Source: Scatomorpha merdigallinarum
Lineage (GTDB): Bacteria > Bacillota > Clostridia > Oscillospirales > Oscillospiraceae
Length of the DNA stretch: 7,866 bases
NCBI GenBank assembly: GCA_018710885.1
Contig: DVJA01000050.1
Location: 1 to 7,866 of the forward strand
Direction: 5' to 3'
Part shown: in pieces, positions 1 to 5,962 of the stretch
How the letters are laid out: each line of letters begins with the position of its first letter
Position numbering within the stretch: the first letter of the stretch is position 1
The notes under the pieces: model-generated
Database searches by the model: none
Told to the model about the DNA's origin: nothing
The model's input: only the letters and a program-made list of their open reading frames with translations
Made by a program: the position numbers and the translations under genes

Positions 1-32
1 CCGATCAGATGCGCGCCAACCTTCTTGCGTAA
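1..32 (+). CDS. Possible C-terminal tail of upstream gene (perhaps the transporter's sugar-binding protein)
   Basis: Reading from base 3, the frame encodes DQMRANLLA followed by TAA at 30-32. Only nine residues are visible, so the product cannot be identified. The case for a real gene end rests on position: in CUT1 sugar transporters the solute-binding protein gene commonly lies immediately before the two permeases, and a strong hairpin follows 34 bases after the stop. Another frame stays open to TAG at 52-54, so the choice of frame is not certain. Function is inferred from context only. Confidence 0.35.
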   Translation, partial: DQMRANLLA

Positions 33-66
33 GCTGATCCGCATCGCAAGCTAGTTTAAACGGCAA

Positions 67-99
67 GGCGGCGATGAGCAGTCTATGCTCATCGCCGCC
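67..99 (+). terminator. Perfect 14-bp hairpin before the first permease (attenuator or mRNA-stabilising stem)
   Basis: GGCGGCGATGAGCA at 67-80 pairs perfectly with TGCTCATCGCCGCC at 86-99 around a five-base loop (GTCTA). The following bases, GATTCTTTG, make only a weak U-tract, so this would be a leaky terminator at best. Hairpins of this kind are common between a binding-protein gene and its permeases, where they protect the upstream mRNA and lower permease expression. It ends about 20 bases before the permease ribosome binding site. Confidence 0.7.
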
Positions 100-135
100 G
101 ATTCTTTGAAGAAACCTGAGAGAGGAGTTGACCAA

Positions 136-1020
136 GTGAAAAGCAACAAACGGCGCACGGGCTTCCTCATCCTGTGTGTGGCGCCGGCAACTATCCTGTT
201 TTTCATTTTCATGGTGCTGCCGACCCTGAACGTCTTCCGCATGTCCCTCTTTGAGAGGGGCGCTTATTCTCCCACCGAGACCTTCGTCGGTTTCTATAAC
301 TTCCAGACCCTGTTTGCGGACGCCAAGTTCATCAAGGCCATGCAGAACACGATACTGCTTATCGTCGTGGTCACTATCATAACCTTCGCGATGGCGCTGG
401 TGCTGGCAGGAATCCTCACACGTGAGAAAATAAAGGGTCAGAATTTTTTCCGCGTTATATTCTACATACCCAACATTCTCTCCGTAGTCGTCATATCCGG
501 CATCTTCTCTGCCATCTACAAGCCGGACAACGGCCTGCTAAACAGTATAATCGGACTTTTCACCACCATGACCGATCCCATCCTGTGGAAGGGCGAGAGC
601 CTGGTCATGATAAGCCTTATCATAGCTATGATATGGCAGGCGGTCGGCTACTACATGGTCATGTATATGGCATCCATGGCGGCCGTGCCTCTGGACATAT
701 ATGAGAGCTCGTCCATAGACGGAGCCGGACGTGTGCGCCAGTTCTTCCAGATAACCATACCGCTTATCTGGACCAACATCCGCACCACACTGACCTTCTT
801 CATTATTTCCACCATCAATATGGCCTTCCTCTTCGTCAAAGCCATGACCTCCGGCGGTCCGAACGGCGCGAGCGAAGTCGCGCTTTCATACATGTACGGT
901 CAGAAGGACGCCGGCCTTTACGGCTACTCCATGGCAATCGGCGTCATTATTTTCCTCTTCTCCTTCCTGCTGTCCGCTCTGGTCAACCGCGCGACCAAGC
1001 GCACCCCGCTGGAATTCTAG
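136..1020 (+). CDS. Carbohydrate ABC transporter permease, MalF/UgpA type (GltB-like position)
   Basis: This is an integral membrane subunit of a CUT1-family ABC importer, 294 residues. The GTG start is chosen because AGAGGAG at 121-127 lies eight bases upstream; the in-frame ATG at 85 lies inside the hairpin at 67-99 and has no ribosome binding site. Hydrophobic segments lie near residues 10-30, 69-92, 104-125, 155-178, 212-238 and 264-285, giving six membrane spans. The cytoplasmic EAA loop, which docks the ATPase, is at about 187-210 (YESSSIDGAG followed by FFQITIPL). The next permease starts ten bases after the stop and its Shine-Dalgarno touches the stop codon, so the two are cotranscribed. 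Substrate is inferred from the downstream GH112 gene: a galactosyl-HexNAc disaccharide, as for bifidobacterial GltB. The permease sequence alone does not fix the sugar. Confidence 0.9.
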   Translation: MKSNKRRTGFLILCVAPATILFFIFMVLPTLNVFRMSLFERGAYSPTETFVGFYNFQTLFADAKFIKAMQNTILLIVVVTIITFAMALVLAGILTREKIKGQNFFRVIFYIPNILSVVVISGIFSAIYKPDNGLLNSIIGLFTTMTDPILWKGESLVMISLIIAMIWQAVGYYMVMYMASMAAVPLDIYESSSIDGAGRVRQFFQITIPLIWTNIRTTLTFFIISTINMAFLFVKAMTSGGPNGASEVALSYMYGQKDAGLYGYSMAIGVIIFLFSFLLSALVNRATKRTPLEF

Positions 1021-1030
1021 GAGGTGACTT

Positions 1031-1915
1031 ATGGTTAAATCAAATCACAAGAGCGACACGGTATATAAAGTGTTTATATACGTCGTGCTCATTGCCGTGG
1101 CCATCTCCATCATTGTCCCTGTGGCCTGGGTGTTTATGGCCTCGATAAAGGAGAACTCGGAATTTTATCAGAACCCCTGGGCGCTTCCCGCGGGCTTCTA
1201 CTGGCAGAACTTTGTGGACGCCTGGCAGAAGGCAAGCATGGGCAGCTATATGTTCAACAGCGTTATAGTCACAGCCCTGGCGCTGGTAATTCTGATAATC
1301 GTGGCCCTGCCTGCGGCCTACTGCCTGTCCAGGTTCAAGTTCAAGAGCCGCAATTTCCTGAACATATGCTTCATGGCGGGGCTCTTCATCAACGTCAACT
1401 ACATAGTTGTCCCCATCTTCCTGATGCTGCGTGACGGCGACACATGGCTGAGGAGCGTATTCGGCGAGGGTTTCCTGCTGAACAACATATTTGTGCTGGC
1501 CGTGGTGTACGCCGCGACGGCGCTGCCCTTCACCATCTATCTGCTGAGCGGCTACTTTGCCACTCTGCCGCACGCCTATGAGGAGGCGGCGTATATAGAC
1601 GGCGCCGGCTATGGCACCACCATGGTGCGCATCATTTTCCCCATGGCCCAGCCCTCTATCGTAACCATTATACTCTTCAACTTCCTCTCCTTCTGGAACG
1701 AATACATTATCTCGCTCACGCTGCTTAGCAGCGCGAACGGACCGCGGACTTTGCCGGTCGGCCTTCTGAACCTAATGCAGGCCCAGCAGTCTGCCGCGGA
1801 ATACGGCATCATGTACGCCGGACTTGTCATGGTTATGCTGCCCACGCTGATACTCTATATCTGCGTGCAGAAGAAGCTCATCCAGGGCATGACCGTCGGT
1901 GGACTGAAAGGTTAA
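1031..1915 (+). CDS. Carbohydrate ABC transporter permease, MalG type (GltC-like position)
   Basis: This is the second permease of the CUT1 importer, 294 residues, expected to heterodimerise with the preceding MalF-type subunit in the cytoplasmic membrane. AGGAGGTG at 1019-1026 overlaps the preceding stop and sits just before the ATG. The N-terminus (KSDTVYKVFIYVVLIAV) gives the first membrane span at about 13-37, followed by spans near 73-100, 110-133, 152-174, 206-228 and 259-280. The EAA loop is canonical: YEEAAYIDGAG at 183-193, then IIFPMAQPSI. The C-terminal QGMTVGGLKG is the usual MalG-type ending. No ATPase gene is present, as is common in Firmicutes, where a shared MsmK/MsiK-type ATPase encoded elsewhere energises several CUT1 permeases. 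Role in lacto-N-biose/galacto-N-biose import is inferred from gene order. Confidence 0.92.
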   Translation: MVKSNHKSDTVYKVFIYVVLIAVAISIIVPVAWVFMASIKENSEFYQNPWALPAGFYWQNFVDAWQKASMGSYMFNSVIVTALALVILIIVALPAAYCLSRFKFKSRNFLNICFMAGLFINVNYIVVPIFLMLRDGDTWLRSVFGEGFLLNNIFVLAVVYAATALPFTIYLLSGYFATLPHAYEEAAYIDGAGYGTTMVRIIFPMAQPSIVTIILFNFLSFWNEYIISLTLLSSANGPRTLPVGLLNLMQAQQSAAEYGIMYAGLVMVMLPTLILYICVQKKLIQGMTVGGLKG

Positions 1916-1924
1916 GGTGAGAGC

Positions 1925-2113
1925 ATGAAATTCTGGAAAGAACACGTGGCTCTTCGCATTGTACTCATCGCTCTGCTGTTTGTAGTGGGCATTGCTCTTG
2001 TCATAGGCGGCTGGACGATGACCGGACAGATGAAAGGGCTCATTATAATGCTGGTGGGCCTGGCGCTGCTTATTTGTGCGCTCTTTATTTACAACAAACC
2101 CTTCACAGATTGA
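1925..2113 (+). CDS. Small two-helix membrane protein of unknown function
   Basis: This 62-residue protein has two predicted membrane helices, about residues 10-30 (LRIVLIALLFVVGIALVIGG) and 36-56 (MKGLIIMLVGLALLICALFI). They are joined by a short loop, with basic residues at the start and the end NKPFTD. AAGGTGAG at 1914-1921 begins within the preceding stop codon and precedes the ATG, and the downstream gene follows 22 bases after the TGA, so it is a real operon member and not a chance frame. The phosphorylase ribosome binding site lies just after its stop. I do not recognise a characterised function. From its position between the permeases and the cytoplasmic phosphorylase it could be an accessory or stabilising subunit of the transporter, but that is speculation. 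An in-frame fusion to either neighbour is excluded by the intervening stops. Confidence 0.85.
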   Translation: MKFWKEHVALRIVLIALLFVVGIALVIGGWTMTGQMKGLIIMLVGLALLICALFIYNKPFTD

Positions 2114-2125
2114 GGCTGAAGGACT

Positions 2126-2130
2126 GGAGG
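2126..2130 (+). promoter_or_regulatory. Shine-Dalgarno that fixes the phosphorylase start
   Basis: GGAGG at 2126-2130 lies five bases before ATG 2136. The same frame stays open up to an ATG at 2076, but that codon lies inside the small membrane gene, has no ribosome binding site and would add 20 residues unlike the GH112 N-terminus. Confidence 0.8.
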
Positions 2131-2135
2131 ACGCT

Positions 2136-4307
2136 ATGAGCGAAACAAACACCAACAGGGGACGTGTTACCATACCCACGGACGTGGACGTCGTCCCCGA
2201 AACTCTCGAGCTGCTCGGGCGCTGGGGCGCCGATGCCATACGCGACTGCGACGGCACGGACTATCCGGAAGAGCTCAAGCAGGTTGACGCAAAGGTGTAT
2301 TCCACCTATTACACCACCCGCAAGGACAACGCCTGGGCCAAAGCCAATCCGGACGAGGTGCAGCAGTGCTACATCATGACCGGCTTCCACACCGCCTCCG
2401 GCGGCGAGCTCTCCGTCGAGCTGATGCGCGGTATCAGCCCCGAGCTCATGGAAGTCAATACCCGCGACGACATCAAGCGCTGGTGGGAAGTCATGGACCG
2501 CACAACGGGCGAGCCTGTCGCCGCGGATAAGTGGCGCTACGACGAGGCGAGCGGCTGCGTGGTCATCGACGAGCCCGAGGCCTTCCACGACTACACCGTG
2601 AGCTTCCTGGCCTACCTCATCTGGGATCCGGTACACATGTACAACGCGGTCACCAACAACTGGACAAACTTCGAGCACCAGATCACCTTTGACGTGCGCC
2701 AGCCCAAGACGCACAGGTTCACCATGGAGCGCCTGCGCCGCTTTATCGCGGAGCATCCCTATGTGGACGTCATACGCTACACGACCTTCTTCCACCAGTT
2801 CACGCTCGTGTTTGACGAGCTCAAGCGCGAGAAATACGTAGACTGGTACGGCTATTCCGCGAGCGTCAGCCCATACATCCTCGAGCAGTTTGAGCGCGAA
2901 GTGGGTTATAAGTTCCGTCCCGAGTTCATAATCGACCAGGGCTACTACAACAACCAGTACCGTATTCCCTCCAAGGAGTACCAGGACTTCATGGCCTTCC
3001 AGCGCCGCGAGGTCGCCAAGCTCGCAAAAGAGATGGTCGACATCACTCACGAGCTGGGCAAAGAGGCCATGATGTTCCTCGGTGACCATTGGATAGGCAC
3101 CGAGCCATACATGGACGAGTTCAAAAGCATCGGCCTCGACGCTGTCGTCGGCAGCGTCGGCAACGGCTCCACGCTTCGGCTCATCTCCGACATCCCCGGC
3201 GTCAAGTACACCGAGGGCCGCTTCCTGCCATACTTCTTCCCGGACACCTTCCACCCCGGCGGCGACCCCGTCCGTGAGGCGAAGGAGAACTGGGTCACGG
3301 CGCGCCGCGCCATACTGCGCAAGCCCATAGACCGCATCGGTTACGGCGGCTACCTCAAGCTGGCCTGCGAGTTCCCAGAGTTTATTGACTACGTGCAGAG
3401 CGTGTGCGAAGAGTTCCGCGAGCTCTATGAGAACATCCGCGGCACTACGCCTTTCTGCTTCAAAACCGTGGCCGTGCTCAACGCCTGGGGCCGCGCACGC
3501 TCCTGGGGCTGCCACATGGTACACCACGCCCTCTATCAGAAGCAGAATTACTCCTACGCCGGCGTGATCGAGGCGCTCTCCGGCGCACCCTTTGACGTGA
3601 AGTTCATCAGCTTCGACGACATAAAGGCCGACCCCGCCGCCCTGGACGGTGTAGACGTGATTATCAACGTCGGCGGCGGCGACACCGCCCATACCGGCGG
3701 CATCTGGTGGGAGGACGCGGATATCTCCAGCGCCATTAAGCGCTTCGTATATAACGGCGGCGGCTTCATCGGCGTGGGCGAGCCCGCCGGACACCAGTAC
3801 CAGGGCCGCTATATCCAGCTTGCCCAGGTGCTGGGTGTGGAGAAGGAGACCGGCTTCACTCTCGGCTACGACAAGTACAACTGGGACGAGCACCCCGGCC
3901 ACTTCATCCTGGCCGATTGTGACGGCGAGCCCGACTTCGGAGAGGGCGAGCGCAACATGTACGCCCTGGAAGGCACAGAGATCCTCGTCCAGCACGAGAA
4001 GGAAGTGCAGATGGCCGTCAACGCCTACGGTTCCGGCCGCGCGGTGTATATCTCCGGCCTGCCATACAGCTTCTCCAACAGCCGTGTACTGCACCGCGCC
4101 ATACTTTGGAGCAGCCACGGCGAGGGCGAGCTGCACACCTGGTTCTCCTCAAACTACAACGTCGAGGTCCACGCCTACCCCAAGAACGGCAAGTACTGCG
4201 TGGTAAACAACACCTATGAGCCGCAGTCCACCACGGTTTACCGCGGCGACGGCAGCTCCTTTGAGCTCGACCTGGATGCCAACGAGATACGTTGGTACGA
4301 GCTATAA
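2136..4307 (+). CDS. lnpA: 1,3-beta-galactosyl-N-acetylhexosamine phosphorylase (GH112, lacto-N-biose/galacto-N-biose phosphorylase)
   Basis: This cytoplasmic enzyme cleaves Gal-beta-1,3-GlcNAc or Gal-beta-1,3-GalNAc with inorganic phosphate, giving alpha-galactose-1-phosphate and free HexNAc. The protein has 723 residues, close to the roughly 720-750 of characterised GH112 enzymes. Family hallmarks are WGADAIRDCDGT (30-41), YTVSFLAYLIWDPVHMYN (153-170), RYTTFFHQFTL (214-224), GKEAMMFLGDHWIGTEPY (308-325) and GVKYTEGRFLPYFFPDTF (355-372). By recalled comparison with Bifidobacterium longum LnpA, D317 is the proton donor (D313 there), in the catalytic barrel of about residues 1-435. An amidotransferase-like alpha/beta domain (about 440-655, VIINVGGGD and GGGFIGVGEP) and a small C-terminal beta domain follow. 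V166 aligns with V162 of the bifidobacterial enzyme, a residue linked to lacto-N-biose versus galacto-N-biose preference. The alternative is the GH112 galactosyl-rhamnose phosphorylase subgroup; the GalT and transporter neighbours fit either. Family assignment is firm, acceptor less so. Confidence 0.95.
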   Translation: MSETNTNRGRVTIPTDVDVVPETLELLGRWGADAIRDCDGTDYPEELKQVDAKVYSTYYTTRKDNAWAKANPDEVQQCYIMTGFHTASGGELSVELMRGISPELMEVNTRDDIKRWWEVMDRTTGEPVAADKWRYDEASGCVVIDEPEAFHDYTVSFLAYLIWDPVHMYNAVTNNWTNFEHQITFDVRQPKTHRFTMERLRRFIAEHPYVDVIRYTTFFHQFTLVFDELKREKYVDWYGYSASVSPYILEQFEREVGYKFRPEFIIDQGYYNNQYRIPSKEYQDFMAFQRREVAKLAKEMVDITHELGKEAMMFLGDHWIGTEPYMDEFKSIGLDAVVGSVGNGSTLRLISDIPGVKYTEGRFLPYFFPDTFHPGGDPVREAKENWVTARRAILRKPIDRIGYGGYLKLACEFPEFIDYVQSVCEEFRELYENIRGTTPFCFKTVAVLNAWGRARSWGCHMVHHALYQKQNYSYAGVIEALSGAPFDVKFISFDDIKADPAALDGVDVIINVGGGDTAHTGGIWWEDADISSAIKRFVYNGGGFIGVGEPAGHQYQGRYIQLAQVLGVEKETGFTLGYDKYNWDEHPGHFILADCDGEPDFGEGERNMYALEGTEILVQHEKEVQMAVNAYGSGRAVYISGLPYSFSNSRVLHRAILWSSHGEGELHTWFSSNYNVEVHAYPKNGKYCVVNNTYEPQSTTVYRGDGSSFELDLDANEIRWYEL

Positions 4308-4313
4308 TGAAAC

Positions 4314-4336
4314 GGCCCGGGCTCAGTGTCCGGGCC
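4314..4336 (+). terminator. Intercistronic hairpin between phosphorylase and galT
   Basis: GGCCCGG at 4314-4320 pairs with CCGGGCC at 4330-4336 around a nine-base loop. The tail ATTCTTATCT is U-rich but interrupted, suggesting partial termination or an mRNA-processing stem. It lies seven bases after the phosphorylase stop and 34 bases before the galT start. It could lower galT expression relative to the phosphorylase. Confidence 0.55.
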
Positions 4337-4370
4337 ATTCTTATCTACTTACTGAAACGGGGGACGTTAT

Positions 4371-5879
4371 ATGGCTAATTCACCGCAGGTGAACGAAAGT
4401 ATAGCCAAGTTGGCGGCCTATGCGCTGCAAAAGGGGCTTGTTGCCGAGTGCGAATATATGTGGTGCGTCAACACCATCCTGGATGTGCTCAGGCTCGACG
4501 GCTGGGAGGACCCGGGCCGCTATACAGGGGAGGTGGACTTGTCGGAGACTCTCTCCGTGCTGCTGGACGACGCCTACGCGCGCGGCGTGTTGCAGGAGAA
4601 CTCCGTCGTCTACCGCGACCTGCTCGACAGCGAGCTTATGGGCCGTCTCACTCCGAGACCGGCGCAGGTGATTGAAAAGTTCAATTCCCTCTACTCTGAG
4701 AACCCGGAGGCGGCCACGGACTGGTACTACGCCTTCAGCCAGGACACCAATTACATTCGCCGCGACCGCATTGCAAAGGATGTGCAGTGGACGACGGACA
4801 CCGAGTACGGCAAGCTGGACATCACGATAAACCTGTCCAAGCCGGAGAAGGACCCCAAGGCCATCGCCGCGGCCAGGAACCTGCCAGCCTCTGACTACCC
4901 GCGCTGCCAGCTCTGCGCGGAGAACGAGGGCTACGCCGGGCGGGTAAACCACCCTGCTCGCCAGAACCACCGCATCATACCCATAACCATCTCGGGCAAA
5001 CCCTGGTACTTCCAGTATTCGCCTTACGTCTACTACAACGAGCACTGCATCTGCCTCAACCTCGTACACACGCCGATGAAAATAGACCGCGACTGCTTTG
5101 CCAAGCTGCTCGACTTCGTCAGGCAGTTCCCGCACTACTTTGTCGGCTCCAACGCGGACCTGCCCATCGTCGGCGGCTCCATCCTGGCCCACGACCACTT
5201 CCAGGGCGGGCGCTACACCTTCGCCATGGAGCGCGCGGAGATAGAGGCGCCGTTTGCGTTCCCCGGCTATGAGGACGTCCAGGCCGGCATAGTGAAGTGG
5301 CCGCTGAGCGTTGTGCGTATCCGCTGCGCCGACCCGGAGAGGCTGGTCAGCCTGGCAGACGAGATCCTGGGCAGGTGGCGTGCCTACACTGACGAGGCGG
5401 CGGTGATTTACGCCGAGACGGACGGCGTGCCCCACAACACCATTACGCCCATAGCGCGGCGCCGCGGCACCGACTACGAGCTCGACCTGGTGCTGCGCAA
5501 CAACCTCACAACTGAGGAGCACCCCCTTGGGCTCTATCACCCGCACGCGGAACTGCACCATATCAAGAAGGAGAACATAGGCCTCATCGAAGTAATGGGC
5601 CTCGCCGTGCTGCCCGCCCGGCTCAAGACCGAGCTGGCCGCCGTCGCGGACTGCCTCTTGAACGGCGGCGACCTGCGCGCCAGCGAGCTCACGGCAAAGC
5701 ACGCCGAGTGGGCAGAAGGCTTCCGCGCAAAGTACGACATCACAGCGGAGAACGTCATGGACATAGTGCGCCGGGAGACCGGGCTCGTGTTCGCCCAGGT
5801 GCTCGAGCACGCCGGAGTGTACAAACGCACGCCGGAGGGCAGGGCGGCCTTCCTGCGCTTCCTGGAAACTGTAAAATAA
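4371..5879 (+). CDS. galT: UDP-glucose--hexose-1-phosphate uridylyltransferase, class II (Gram-positive GalT)
   Basis: This enzyme transfers UMP from UDP-glucose to galactose-1-phosphate, giving UDP-galactose and glucose-1-phosphate, so it consumes the product of the phosphorylase encoded just upstream. The 502-residue length and the N-terminal helical region (IAKLAAYALQKGLV, 11-24) are typical of the class II family, not the roughly 350-residue class I enzymes. The nucleotidyl-transfer motif is at 267-280, VGGSILAHDHFQGG, with the candidate nucleophile pair H274 and H276. CQLCAENEGY at 179-188 matches the conserved stretch that contains a Cys pair. Start: GGGGGA at 4359-4364 precedes ATG 4371. 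The gene is 63 bases behind the phosphorylase and ends in a strong terminator. Position equals lnpB of bifidobacteria, which is also a GalT. Confidence 0.95.
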   Translation: MANSPQVNESIAKLAAYALQKGLVAECEYMWCVNTILDVLRLDGWEDPGRYTGEVDLSETLSVLLDDAYARGVLQENSVVYRDLLDSELMGRLTPRPAQVIEKFNSLYSENPEAATDWYYAFSQDTNYIRRDRIAKDVQWTTDTEYGKLDITINLSKPEKDPKAIAAARNLPASDYPRCQLCAENEGYAGRVNHPARQNHRIIPITISGKPWYFQYSPYVYYNEHCICLNLVHTPMKIDRDCFAKLLDFVRQFPHYFVGSNADLPIVGGSILAHDHFQGGRYTFAMERAEIEAPFAFPGYEDVQAGIVKWPLSVVRIRCADPERLVSLADEILGRWRAYTDEAAVIYAETDGVPHNTITPIARRRGTDYELDLVLRNNLTTEEHPLGLYHPHAELHHIKKENIGLIEVMGLAVLPARLKTELAAVADCLLNGGDLRASELTAKHAEWAEGFRAKYDITAENVMDIVRRETGLVFAQVLEHAGVYKRTPEGRAAFLRFLETVK

Positions 5880-5906
5880 AGCGCCCGTCCCCTCCGGGAC
5901 AGGCGC
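5873..5906 (-). terminator. Intrinsic terminator of the minus-strand ROK gene
   Basis: On the minus strand GCGCC-T-GTCCC pairs with GGGAC-G-GGCGC (bases 5906-5881) around loop GGAG, and the U-tract TTTATTTT follows (5880-5873). The central pair is a U-G wobble on the minus strand but a C-A mismatch on the plus strand, and only the minus strand has the U-tract. The tail lies within the final Lys codon, the stop codon and the next base of galT. Confidence 0.75.
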
Positions 5907-5914
5907 GAGACTGA

Positions 5915-5945
5915 GGGCCCGGCATAAGCCGGGCCCTTTTATTTT
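5915..5945 (+). terminator. Strong intrinsic terminator of the glt-lnp-galT operon
   Basis: GGGCCCGGC at 5915-5923 pairs perfectly with GCCGGGCCC at 5928-5936 around loop ATAA, followed by TTTTATTTT (5937-5945). There is no U-tract on the other strand, so it acts on plus-strand transcription. It ends the operon 35 bases after the galT stop. Confidence 0.9.
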
Positions 5946-5962
5946 GCGTGGGAATATGTATT

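Noticed and set aside
24..50. Short inverted repeat CTTGCG/CGCAAG
   Set aside because: The stem is six base pairs with a 15-base loop and no U-tract. It overlaps the presumed end of the upstream gene, so it is too weak to call.
85..135. 17-residue N-terminal extension of the first permease from ATG 85
   Set aside because: The ATG overlaps a perfect hairpin and has no Shine-Dalgarno. GTG 136 has AGAGGAG at ideal distance and gives an N-terminus similar to the next permease (VKSN/MVKSN).
2103..4136. 677-codon open frame on the minus strand
   Set aside because: It is antisense to the GH112 gene, which has clear family motifs throughout. The translation is Val/Ala/Leu/Gly/His-rich with no recognisable domain, and no ribosome binding site was found. 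Such frames arise from the G+C-biased codon use of the true gene.
4380..5810. 476-codon open frame on the minus strand
   Set aside because: It is antisense to galT, with the same low-information Val/Ala/Gly/Arg composition and no motifs.
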